This document shows positions 1 through 7,866 of a stretch of 64,000 nucleotides of DNA, in pieces. The stretch covers positions 43,387 to 107,386 of the forward strand of contig NZ_LQNF01000014.1 of the NCBI RefSeq assembly GCF_001618145.1, written 5' to 3'. Every line of letters begins with the position of its first letter. Position 1 is the first letter of the stretch. The notes beneath the pieces were generated by a model. It searched no databases and was not told where the DNA came from. It saw only the letters and a list, made by a program, of their open reading frames with translations. This DNA is from Oceanobacillus damuensis. Lineage in GTDB: Bacteria; Bacillota; Bacilli; Bacillales; Amphibacillaceae. The position numbers and the translations under genes were made by a program.

Positions 1-285
1 TTATTTGAGTTGAACGAGAAGGAAGGGCGGACAGTTGTCATGGTTCTGCATGATTTAAATCTGGCATGTCGTTACGCTCACCATATCGTTTCTATAAAAG
101 ATAAAAAAGTTTTTCAACAAGGTAAACCTGAAGAAATTATCACATGTAACCTGGTTGAGGAAGTGTTCCAAATGAAATGTGATATCTTCTTTGATCCTAA
201 ATATGGAACACCTATGTGTATACCCCATGGTAAAGGACGTAGTGTGTTTACGGAACAACAATCCGAATTCTTTAATCTGAACTGA
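1..285 (+). CDS. Siderophore ABC transporter ATP-binding protein, C-terminal part
   Basis: The frame is open from the first base of the window, so only the last 94 or so codons are present. The segment VMVLHDLN carries the switch histidine (H-loop) of an ABC ATPase, and the rest matches the tail of FecE/FhuC-type subunits, which power uptake of ferric siderophores across the membrane. A binding lipoprotein and a double permease of the same transporter type follow on the same strand, so the three probably form one importer. The Walker A, signature and Walker B motifs lie outside the window. About 700 bp containing a repeat, a terminator and a pseudogene separate it from the binding protein, which is unusual for such a set. 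Confidence 0.85.
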   Translation, partial: LFELNEKEGRTVVMVLHDLNLACRYAHHIVSIKDKKVFQQGKPEEIITCNLVEEVFQMKCDIFFDPKYGTPMCIPHGKGRSVFTEQQSEFFNLN

Positions 286-299
286 TTTAATATCGTATT

Positions 300-545
300 T
301 AAGATCATAGAACAAAAGCGCAAGCGCCTTGATCACCCCCGACAAAAAGGAAGTTCGGCTAATAACACCACATCCTGTGGCAACGCCGAACTGACCCACG
401 TCCTGTGGGCCCAAGTAGAAACTATCAGTGGCGTTCTTTGCCACAGGTAGTTTCTACTTAAGACCTCGAGGGGGGTAGGCGCTGGAGCTGGCCGTGGCCG
501 TTTATGTGTAAGAGTTAATTGCTGCCAAAATTTATACTTTCTTAT
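300..545. repeat. Dispersed intergenic repeat, family 1, long copy
   Basis: The left end (AACAAAAGCGC) and right end (about 487-545, from GGAGCTGG to TTTATACTTTCTTA) recur at 23314-23473 with a different interior. The interior here folds into two large stem-loops, one near 350-393 (AGTTCGGC with GCCGAACT around CCACA/TGTGG) and one at 411-459 (AAGTAGAAACTA with TAGTTTCTACTT). No coding potential is evident. It looks like a REP-like intergenic element of the kind common in Bacillaceae. Confidence 0.7.
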
Positions 546-553
546 TTTATTAG

Positions 554-586
554 AAAAACAGACGGATCTGTATCGTCTGTTTTTTT
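554..586 (+). terminator. Rho-independent terminator
   Basis: Stem AAACAGACG pairs with CGTCTGTTT and is followed by a long T run. It lies between the ATPase gene plus repeat and the Fur-box promoter, so it probably ends the upstream transcript. Confidence 0.8.
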
Positions 587-597
587 GCTTAGTAGTA

Positions 598-626
598 TTG
601 ACAGCATATAAAGAATCATATAAAAT
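598..626 (+). promoter_or_regulatory. SigA-type promoter next to a Fur box
   Basis: TTGACA (598-603), a 17-base spacer and TAAAAT (621-626) make a near-consensus vegetative promoter directly before the Fur box. It points toward the binding-protein gene 395 bases downstream. Confidence 0.75.
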
Positions 627-630
627 TCAT

Positions 631-649
631 GATAATGATAATCATTTTC
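631..649 (+). promoter_or_regulatory. Fur box
   Basis: GATAATGATAATCATTTTC differs at one position from the classic 19-base Fur consensus GATAATGATAATCATTATC. It begins five bases after the -10 element, where bound Fur-Fe2+ would block transcription. It implies iron-repressed expression of the siderophore importer downstream. Confidence 0.9.
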
Positions 650-789
650 AACTAGTGGCTGGGAGATAACTTCCAATTAATAAAGCTAATATGCCTCCAA
701 TTATCAAATTAAAAAAGTTTTACATATGTACCTTTTTATAGATAAGAGGGACGGTGGGGCTAAGCGGAAGAAGTGTAGATGAACCCAAG

Positions 790-1000
790 ACGTCGGGCTG
801 ACAGGTTGGTAAAATGGACTAGGCACAATGTGGACAGTGAAAAGCGCTATTGAATGATGTGCTTACTCGTAAAATGGAACTTTGAATTTTACTGGTAAAC
901 ATAAATTAATAGCGGTTGTCCAAATTGGTTATCCTAATAAGGTACCAACGTAAGAACGCACACTTTCAGAGGGGAAAAATGATTTGATCAATACTGAAAA
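790..1000 (+). pseudogene. Decayed nitroreductase-family relic
   Basis: No open frame survives, but two stretches in different frames resemble the C-terminal part of nitroreductases. One is NGLGTMW near 815-840, which recalls the family's glycine-rich GLGT-W segment. The other is LIAVVQIGYPNKVPT at about 904-951, which matches the usual strand near the C-terminus. Stops and frame changes lie between them. The relic sits between the Fur-box promoter and the binding-protein gene. This is a reading by eye, and the N-terminal half is not recognisable. Confidence 0.45.
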
Positions 1001-1021
1001 AATTAGATGGGGGATAGGCTT

Positions 1022-2023
1022 ATGAAGAAACTAGGATTACTTTCAGCATTATTCATTGTATTTATATTAGTATTAACCGCTTGCGGAGAATCAGATGACA
1101 AAAATGAAACTGGTAATGAACCAGAGACAAATTCGGATGAACGAACAATTACTATTGAAGATGCAATGGGTGAACAAACAATTGAAGGAGTCCCTGAAAA
1201 TATCGTTGTACTGGAATGGTCGTATGCCGAAAATTTACTTGCATTGGGAATTCAGCCTGCAGGTGTTGCAGACTTAGACGGCTTTCATCAGTGGGTAAAT
1301 ATTGATGCAGAGTTTGACGAAAGTGTAGAAGACGTAGGTACCAGACAGGAACCTAACCTTGAGGCAATCGCCCGCTTGAATCCGGATTTGATCATCGGTG
1401 TGGATTTTAGACATGAACAACATTTAAACAGCTTAAAGGATATTGCTCCCGTTGTTACATTTGCACCTTATGGGGAAGAAGCAATTGAGGATCATTATCA
1501 AAATATGATCAATGAGTTCCAGACGGTTGCAAAAATAGTTGATAAAGAAGCGGAAGCAGAAAAAGTATTAGCAGATTTGGAAGAGTTTACAAAGGAACAA
1601 ATAGATCGTGTTGCGGAAGCAGGGCTGGAGGGTTCAAGATATGTTGCTACCCAGGCTTTTACTGCTCAAAACACACCCGTGCTTAGATTGTTTACAGATA
1701 ACTCCATTGTTTCCCAAGTGATGAGTAATTTAGGTTTTGAGAATGCATATGAGTCAGACACTGTTGAAACGTATGGGTATACGGAAGTTTCGATTGAAGC
1801 GCTGCAAAACTTCCAGGACGAAAATCTTGAATTTTTATATATTGTTCAGGAAGATGATAATGTGTTTGAGAATCAATTAAAGGATAACCCGGTCTGGGAA
1901 AATCTGAGCTTTGTTCAGGAAGGAAATACACATGCATTACCAGGTGACACATGGACTTTTGGCGGGGTATTATCAGCGGAAGTGCTGACAGAGCAATTAG
2001 TAAATGCCATGGTAAATGAGTGA
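1022..2023 (+). CDS. Iron-siderophore ABC transporter substrate-binding lipoprotein
   Basis: This 333-residue lipoprotein captures ferric siderophore outside the membrane and delivers it to the permease. It has a lipoprotein signal (MKKLGLL...) with lipobox LTAC and an acidic linker. The rest is a class III (FepB/FhuD-type) binding domain with the usual motifs such as 'NLEAIARLNPDLIIG' and a C-terminal 'EVLTEQLV' helix. The ATG at 1022 is preferred over the in-frame ATG at 1007, because a GGGGG Shine-Dalgarno lies eight bases before it and it starts the signal peptide cleanly. Its last codons overlap the permease start. A Fur box upstream suggests iron control. The ligand cannot be read from the sequence. 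Confidence 0.93.
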   Translation: MKKLGLLSALFIVFILVLTACGESDDKNETGNEPETNSDERTITIEDAMGEQTIEGVPENIVVLEWSYAENLLALGIQPAGVADLDGFHQWVNIDAEFDESVEDVGTRQEPNLEAIARLNPDLIIGVDFRHEQHLNSLKDIAPVVTFAPYGEEAIEDHYQNMINEFQTVAKIVDKEAEAEKVLADLEEFTKEQIDRVAEAGLEGSRYVATQAFTAQNTPVLRLFTDNSIVSQVMSNLGFENAYESDTVETYGYTEVSIEALQNFQDENLEFLYIVQEDDNVFENQLKDNPVWENLSFVQEGNTHALPGDTWTFGGVLSAEVLTEQLVNAMVNE

Positions 2024-4052
2024 TTCGATGGACACAATGCTTCGAAAATGGATAAAAGCGGTTCTGACCTTCGGGGGTGGAACCGCCCTTTTATGCATTT
2101 TAACATTTGTACATATTAATCAGGGCAGTGTTTCCATCTCATTTGCTTCGGTTGTCGATGCAATTTTCGTACCCCAGGATCTCTTGGAGCATCATACCGT
2201 ACGATATTTACGGATGCCCAGGGCCATGATGGGTATTATTGCTGGAGGAGCATTAGCCGTTTCTGGAGTTATTTTACAAACGGTTACTAAAAACCCACTA
2301 GCATCTGCCAGTACATTAGGAATCCATTCAGGTACCTATTTTGCAGTGGTACTCAGTACAGTATTATTCCCGCAAGCATTAGTCGGGAATGGAATTATCG
2401 TTGCATTTTCAGGTGGTATTCTAACATTTTTAACCGTATTTCTATTGTCAGGCGGCAATAAAGCAACACCCGTGAGAATGGTCCTGGCAGGAATGATTGT
2501 AACGCTTTTATTTTCCTCGCTGACAAGTGTTCTTCAAATTTTTTATGAAAATGAAACAGCAGGATTATTTTTATGGGGCTCTGGTACGCTTGTTCAAAAT
2601 GATTGGAGTGGCGTACAATTCTCTTTACCAATTGTAGTTGCTGGATTAATCGTTATCTTGCTCATGAGTCCGAAGCTGGACACGCTGACATTGGGAGACG
2701 ATATAGCGGTAGCCCTTGGGCAAAAAGTATCGCTTGTTAAGTTAGTTGCGATTCTTGCTGCCGTTCTATTGACATCTGTAACGGTCAGCATAGTGGGGCC
2801 AATCGGCTTTGTTGGACTGATTGCACCTCATATTATCAAGTTGATTGGTTACCGTAATCACCTTCCTTTAATTATTGCCTCTTTTATATGGGGGGCAAAT
2901 GTATTGGTGTTTGCCGATATTTTAGCGCGAATTATTGACCCATCATTCTCAGAGCTTCCTGTTGGTTCGATTACTGCCCTTATCGGGGCTCCATGGTTAA
3001 TCTATCTAGTGTTACGCATGAAAAAGCGAAAGTATGGAGAAGAGAACAGTTCTGTTTTAGCAGGTAAGATATCAATTGGAATGCCGTTAAAAATAGTCGT
3101 TCCTGTCTTAATTGCTGTAATTTTAATTACGTTGCTAATCAGCCTGGCCTCAGGAAATAATGGCTTCGAACCGATTGTAGCATATCAGGCGTTTTTCGGT
3201 AATGGGAACGAATTCATGAAAAATCTTATTCTAGAACTTCGGTTCCCCCGTTCTCTTGTTGCTTTGTTAAGTGGAATGCTTCTCGCGATAAGTGGGTTGA
3301 TTTTTCAAGGTGTACTCCGTAATCCGCTGGCAGATCCATCTGTTATTGGAATCACTTCCGGTGCAGGGGTAGGTGCTCTCTTAATGATGTATGTGTTCGG
3401 TGTATCTGCAGTGTGGATCCCAATTGGGGCAATGATCGGTTCATTTGTATTTTTTGTTATTGTCATGGCTCTAGCAATCCGGGCCCAGTTTCAGCCAACT
3501 ATTCTAGCATTGCTTGGAATTGGTGTATCTGCTTTTGGCTCAGCAATCATTCAGATATTAGTTGTACAGGCTGACCTTGGAGTTTCATCTGCATTAACCT
3601 GGCTCTCAGGGACAACCTATGCAAGAGGATGGTCTGAGCTGTTTAATTATTTAATATGGCCGGCATTCATACTGCTTCCCATCCTGTTTTTAAAAATTAG
3701 GGTAATGGATACGTTGGCATTAGGTGATGATACAGCAAAAGGACTGGGACTAAAAGTAATGTCGACACGCTTTCAGTTAGCGTTTTTGGCGACGGTCCTG
3801 GCTTCGTTCAGTGTAGCGGCAGTCGGGGCGATTGGCTTTGTAGGTCTAATCGCTCCACATTTCTCCAGACTGCTTGTGGGACCGGCCAATCAACGGTTAT
3901 TACCGGTAACAGCATTAATAGGCGGTCTGTTGTTAGTAGTTGCCGATCTGTTCAGCCGAGTGTTATTAGCACCGAATGAAATTCCAACGGGTATAATAGT
4001 TGCGATTATCGGTGCACCATACTTCCTGTGGTTAATGAAAAAGCGGGCATAG
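2016..4052 (+). CDS. Fused double FecCD-type iron-siderophore permease
   Basis: At 678 residues this is twice the normal FecCD length. Residues about 1-335 and 340-678 are two homologous permease halves. Each has the family's 'RxPR', 'GxxFQ/LQ-xxxxNPLA' and 'GxIGFVGLIAPH' motifs (for example VGPIGFVGLIAPH in the first half and VGAIGFVGLIAPH in the second). The layout is that of E. coli FhuB. B. subtilis siderophore permeases are usually separate gene pairs. The start overlaps the binding-protein gene by eight bases, which suggests translational coupling, although an ATG at 2028 is possible. About 20 transmembrane helices are expected. Confidence 0.93.
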   Translation: MSDSMDTMLRKWIKAVLTFGGGTALLCILTFVHINQGSVSISFASVVDAIFVPQDLLEHHTVRYLRMPRAMMGIIAGGALAVSGVILQTVTKNPLASASTLGIHSGTYFAVVLSTVLFPQALVGNGIIVAFSGGILTFLTVFLLSGGNKATPVRMVLAGMIVTLLFSSLTSVLQIFYENETAGLFLWGSGTLVQNDWSGVQFSLPIVVAGLIVILLMSPKLDTLTLGDDIAVALGQKVSLVKLVAILAAVLLTSVTVSIVGPIGFVGLIAPHIIKLIGYRNHLPLIIASFIWGANVLVFADILARIIDPSFSELPVGSITALIGAPWLIYLVLRMKKRKYGEENSSVLAGKISIGMPLKIVVPVLIAVILITLLISLASGNNGFEPIVAYQAFFGNGNEFMKNLILELRFPRSLVALLSGMLLAISGLIFQGVLRNPLADPSVIGITSGAGVGALLMMYVFGVSAVWIPIGAMIGSFVFFVIVMALAIRAQFQPTILALLGIGVSAFGSAIIQILVVQADLGVSSALTWLSGTTYARGWSELFNYLIWPAFILLPILFLKIRVMDTLALGDDTAKGLGLKVMSTRFQLAFLATVLASFSVAAVGAIGFVGLIAPHFSRLLVGPANQRLLPVTALIGGLLLVVADLFSRVLLAPNEIPTGIIVAIIGAPYFLWLMKKRA

Positions 4053-4071
4053 TTTCATAATCTTCTTATTT

Positions 4072-4112
4072 AAAAAGCAGATATACCTGTTATTTCGGTA
4101 TATCTGCTTTTT
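4072..4112. terminator. Bidirectional terminator
   Basis: A perfect 16-base stem (4072-4087 with 4097-4112) has A and T tracts on both sides. It lies between the converging permease (+) and AGCS symporter (-) genes and can serve both. Confidence 0.85.
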
Positions 4113-4120
4113 GGCGTTAT

Positions 4121-5581
4121 TTATTTTTTCTCCGAAGTTTCTTTGTCTTCATAAAATAGAATCATGTTGGGATCAACTCGCCCAATACCTAAATATCTTG
4201 CCTTATAATCATTCAGTAACACAAAGAATTGCTTACTTAAAATCAAAATGACAACAATATTGATAAAGGTAGGAATGGCAGAAGAAATGTCTGCAAAATA
4301 CCACACTGTCTGGCCGGGTAATCCATAGCTGACAGCATAGACGACCATAAGTGTACCAGGTATCGGATATAACCAGATAAATGATTTTAAAAGTGTGTTT
4401 TTGATTTTTGGTTTTCTGTTTTTGAATAAGTGACGAAGCAGTATCTCATAGTATAAAAACCAGCCGCTCAGTGTAGTTAAACCGAATAATAAGATGGATA
4501 AAGCAATGATGATTCTTCCTGTTTCTCCAATGCCAGCTTCAAATGCTGCAAGCGTCAGTTCGGCTCCGGATAAGCCTGAAGACCATGCACCGGTAATGAT
4601 GATGGTAAAGGCTGTAATCGAACTGACGATAATCGTATCGATAAACACTTCAAAAGCTCCCCAGAGCCCCTGTTTAATCGGGTGGTCTACTTTAGCTGTT
4701 GAGTGTACCATCGGGGAAGTACCCCATCCAGCTTCATTACTGTATACAGATCTTGCCATCCCCATACGGATCACCATCGCAACAGCGGCTCCGGTGAAAC
4801 CACCAACTGCAGCCGTTCCGCCAAAAGCTCCGGAGAAAATGAGTGAGAAGACTTCGCCGAGCTGACCGAAGTTACTTATGATAATGTAAACACCTGCAAG
4901 AATATAAAAAAGTACCATGAACGGAACAATTTTTGCCGCTATTTTTCCGATCCGTTTAATCCCACCAAAGACGACCAAGTAAATTAAAATGGAAAATAAG
5001 ATGGACGCTGGAATCATACCAATGTTGAAGGTTGAACTCATCGCTTCAGAAATGGTATAGTTTTGCATCGTGATAAAGAATGTGGAAAAGATTCCAAATC
5101 CAAAAATGACAGCCGGAATCATCCAATATTTAAAATTGCGTTCTTCTCCGAGTCCTTTTTCCATGTAATAGGTTGGGCCACCATATGGATCGCCATTCTC
5201 ATCCGTACTACGATAATAGACAGAAAGGGTTACTTCGACTGCTTTAATGATCATCCCAATTAAAGCACAAAGCCACATCCATAAAATAGCCCCAGGTCCA
5301 CCAACGGCAATTGCTGTGGCAACTCCTCCAATATTAGCTACTCCAACGGATCCTCCAATTGCGGTACTCACCGCTTCAAAAGAGGATAGGATTCCTTTTT
5401 CATTAGTATCTTTCTTTTTATTCCGGAACAGACTGAGCAATGTTTCTTTTAATATATGTGGTAAATGGACGAATTGGAAAAATCTGCTTCCAATCGTAAA
5501 ATATAATCCCACAAATACGATGGTCAGGATAAGGGGGAGTCCCCATAAAAATGCTGATAATTCTTCTAGTATCTTTTCCAT
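4121..5581 (-). CDS. AGCS-family sodium:amino acid symporter (AlsT-like)
   Basis: This 486-residue membrane protein belongs to the alanine or glycine:cation symporter family, which imports small amino acids with Na+. Family segments include GPGAILWMW, the conserved stretch around SNEAGWGTSPMVHSTAK, and ten or more hydrophobic helices. It has the usual length. The start follows an AGGAGAG site. It lies 27 bases after the amidohydrolase on the same strand, so the two should be one operon. Transcription is expected to pass through the lysine riboswitch at 7445-7632, so its real substrate may be lysine or a lysine-related compound rather than alanine. That substrate idea is inference from regulation only. 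Confidence 0.92.
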   Translation of the reverse strand: MEKILEELSAFLWGLPLILTIVFVGLYFTIGSRFFQFVHLPHILKETLLSLFRNKKKDTNEKGILSSFEAVSTAIGGSVGVANIGGVATAIAVGGPGAILWMWLCALIGMIIKAVEVTLSVYYRSTDENGDPYGGPTYYMEKGLGEERNFKYWMIPAVIFGFGIFSTFFITMQNYTISEAMSSTFNIGMIPASILFSILIYLVVFGGIKRIGKIAAKIVPFMVLFYILAGVYIIISNFGQLGEVFSLIFSGAFGGTAAVGGFTGAAVAMVIRMGMARSVYSNEAGWGTSPMVHSTAKVDHPIKQGLWGAFEVFIDTIIVSSITAFTIIITGAWSSGLSGAELTLAAFEAGIGETGRIIIALSILLFGLTTLSGWFLYYEILLRHLFKNRKPKIKNTLLKSFIWLYPIPGTLMVVYAVSYGLPGQTVWYFADISSAIPTFINIVVILILSKQFFVLLNDYKARYLGIGRVDPNMILFYEDKETSEKK

Positions 5582-5608
5582 AGATTTCTCTCCTAGTGTG
5601 GTGAGTAG

Positions 5609-7207
5609 TTAGTTATTTTGGTATTTTACACTTCCGCCAATGATTGTCATGTCTATCGCTGTAGTCAATAATTCGTCAGCGTCTTCCATCTCAAATGGAT
5701 TTTTGGAATAGACGGTCATATCTGCTAATTTTCCTCTTGCAATTGTTCCTTTGATTGTTTCTTCGTTTGTTGGGTATGCACCCATTTCGGTAAATAACCT
5801 GAAAGCATCGTACATAGATAGCTTCTGTTCAGGATATACGCCGCTATGAGACTCACCAGGTGTTTTTCTTGTTACAGCCGCATGGATTCCTAGTAATGGA
5901 TCTACAGGTTCCACTGGGGAATCAGATCCGCCGGCACAAAGAACTCCGGCCCGCTGCATTGACTTCCATGCATAGGAAAGCTTCATTCGTTCTTTCCCCA
6001 GTCTTTCTTCGACCCATGGGTAATCACTGGCAAGAAATCGTGGCTGGATGTCTGCGATTCTGCCAGGTTGTGCGAGACGTTTGATTAAATCTTCGCGAAG
6101 GACCTGGACATGAATCAGTCGGTCCCGATGTGAGACGGCAGGGAATTGGTCCAATATATCCAGTACATTTTCCAATGCTTTGTCGCCAATTGTATGAACC
6201 GCTACAGGCATCGATAAATCACGTGACCGTTTGACGATATCGTAGATTGTTGCTTGATCAAACATTGCATTGCCATAGTTATTCGGATCATCACTGTAAG
6301 GTTCTGATAACAAAGCAGTTCTTCTTCCGAATGCACCATCTGCAAAAAGCTTTACAGCACCGATCTGCAATGTTTCATTTCCGTATCCTGCATACATTCC
6401 CATATCTTTTAGGTCATCAATGAAATTGTAATTGATTAATAGATTCGTTCGTAAACCGAGTTGTTCATCATTGAGTAATTCATCATAGATTTGGTAAGTC
6501 TGGCTTAACCCACCCATATATAGTGGATCATTGGAGTGTACGCTTGTTAAACCTTTCTCCATTGCAAACTTGATTGTTTGCCGCATCCCGTTTTTCAGTG
6601 ATTCAAAGGACTTTGCAGGGATGTGCTGTTTAATGAGTTCTGAAGCAGATTCCAAAATAAGTCCTGTTGGTTTTTTTGAAGTCTCATCAAGTACGATTCT
6701 TCCGCCCTCTGGAACAGTCATTGATGGGTGATAGTTGCTTCTTCCCAAAGCCTTACTGTTTACAATGGCGGCATGCTGGCAAATTCTCGATAGCATCAAT
6801 GGGTTTTGGGGTGCCACATGGTCGAGTTCACGGATTGTTGGGATTTTTCCGTCTGTAAACAGGTTTTCATCCCATCCGCTACCAAGTAACCATTCTCCGG
6901 GCTGGAGGTTTTTTGCATGTGTCTGTATACGTTCCAGTACTGCTTGTTTCGTTGTGATACCAGTCAGATCCAAGTCGATGAAGTTATGTGCCAGCATGGA
7001 TAGATGAAGATGACTGTCAACTAACCCAGGTGTAACGGTTTTTCCTTCCAGATTAATTACTTGGTGATCTGAAGCTGTCCAGTGGAGCAGCATAGCATCG
7101 GATGAACCCATATCAATAAAGCGTCCATTCTCCACAACTACAGATTCGACGGTAGGTTTAATTGGATTAAACGTATAAATTTTTCCATTGGTAAAGATTT
7201 TTCTCAT
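5609..7207 (-). CDS. YtcJ-type metal-dependent amidohydrolase
   Basis: This 532-residue amidohydrolase-superfamily enzyme has the small beta domain at both ends and the TIM barrel between. The metal-binding 'VDSHLHL' lies near residue 63, 'HTIGDKA' in the middle, and the late aspartate motif 'GGSDSPVEP' near residue 420. This subgroup includes N-substituted formamide deformylases and many enzymes of unknown substrate. No signal peptide is seen, so it acts in the cytoplasm. The ATG follows a GAGGAG site. It is the first gene after a lysine riboswitch and terminator and shares an operon with an AGCS symporter. A role in releasing lysine from, or processing, an imported N-modified compound is possible but inferred. 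Confidence 0.9.
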   Translation of the reverse strand: MRKIFTNGKIYTFNPIKPTVESVVVENGRFIDMGSSDAMLLHWTASDHQVINLEGKTVTPGLVDSHLHLSMLAHNFIDLDLTGITTKQAVLERIQTHAKNLQPGEWLLGSGWDENLFTDGKIPTIRELDHVAPQNPLMLSRICQHAAIVNSKALGRSNYHPSMTVPEGGRIVLDETSKKPTGLILESASELIKQHIPAKSFESLKNGMRQTIKFAMEKGLTSVHSNDPLYMGGLSQTYQIYDELLNDEQLGLRTNLLINYNFIDDLKDMGMYAGYGNETLQIGAVKLFADGAFGRRTALLSEPYSDDPNNYGNAMFDQATIYDIVKRSRDLSMPVAVHTIGDKALENVLDILDQFPAVSHRDRLIHVQVLREDLIKRLAQPGRIADIQPRFLASDYPWVEERLGKERMKLSYAWKSMQRAGVLCAGGSDSPVEPVDPLLGIHAAVTRKTPGESHSGVYPEQKLSMYDAFRLFTEMGAYPTNEETIKGTIARGKLADMTVYSKNPFEMEDADELLTTAIDMTIIGGSVKYQNN

Positions 7208-7386
7208 GGGTAACTATCTCCTCGTTTATATATAAATGCTCAAAAAATAAACAATTCGGTTAGTTAAGAGGATAGGACTGGTAATTGACGTGTCTGGCGT
7301 ACTGTCTATGGAATGCATTCGAGTTAAATACGGAAGAAAACAAGCTGAATGAAGGTTTTTTTGAGGTAATACTTATTTAAGCGCAC

Positions 7387-7426
7387 AAAAAAACAACGAT
7401 AGAAAATAACCTATCATTGTTTTTTA
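7387..7426 (-). terminator. Riboswitch-linked transcription attenuator
   Basis: On the minus strand AACAATGATAG pairs with CTATCGTTGTT and is followed by a run of seven T. It sits just after the lysine aptamer and about 180 bases before the amidohydrolase start, the position expected for a lysine-induced terminator. Confidence 0.85.
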
Positions 7427-7444
7427 CAATATACGTTATCCTCC

Positions 7445-7632
7445 ATTTCGATCAGTAGTTCTCCATGCATTATTACATTGCATGACAGTACATTTCCTAT
7501 TCGAAAACATACCAGCCATAATAAGCTTGACCCTTATTATGCTTCGGCAAATAATCCTTTCAGCAATCATCACAGGTGTCATACTCCGATTGAATACTCA
7601 TATTATTTGCGCCTCTACCTCACCGATCTGAT
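7445..7632 (-). ncRNA. Lysine riboswitch (L box) aptamer
   Basis: Read on the minus strand, the conserved L-box blocks appear in the correct order. They are GGTGAGGTAGAGGCGC (P1/P2 with the loop-E region), GCTGAAAGG, TTTGCCGAAGC, a GGGTCA loop, ATTATGGCTGG, TACTGTCATGC and GCATGGAGAACTACTG closing P1. A Rho-independent terminator follows directly. The family binds lysine and, in Gram-positive bacteria, usually switches genes off when lysine is plentiful. Here it precedes an amidohydrolase and AGCS symporter rather than the usual lysC or lysine permease genes. Confidence 0.95.
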
Positions 7633-7673
7633 AAGGTCTATTAATTTACGGTAATAATATCAAAATATTGAAC

Positions 7674-7679
7674 ATTATA
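7674..7679 (-). promoter_or_regulatory. -10 element for the riboswitch transcript
   Basis: TATAAT on the minus strand lies about 42 bases upstream of the aptamer. No good -35 element is visible at 16-18 bases, so this is a tentative assignment. Confidence 0.4.
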
Positions 7680-7708
7680 CAAGGGCTAATTTTAAAAGCC
7701 CCAGAAAA

Positions 7709-7738
7709 TTCGACAAAATCCGGGGGAGTGACAGGCAC
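7709..7738 (+). repeat. Dispersed repeat, family 3, copy 1
   Basis: The segment TTCGACAAAAT-CCGGGG(GA)GTGACAGGCAC recurs almost exactly at 13578-13607. Both copies are intergenic. A similar 'gtgacaggcac' sequence is familiar from other Bacillus intergenic regions (memory only). Confidence 0.7.
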
Positions 7739-7866
7739 CTTCCAGTTATTTCCTGGAATGTTAGGTGTTTATTACAAGTGTATGTATGGTATTTACATCT
7801 TTATTCCATATATTTAACCTAAAATAGTACACGGTTTAAAAATTCTTATATGGAGTAGTTGCTAAT

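Noticed and set aside
300..480. CRISPR-like array in the repeat-rich leader
   Set aside because: The repeats are inverted and form stem-loops; there are no regularly spaced direct repeats or cas genes.
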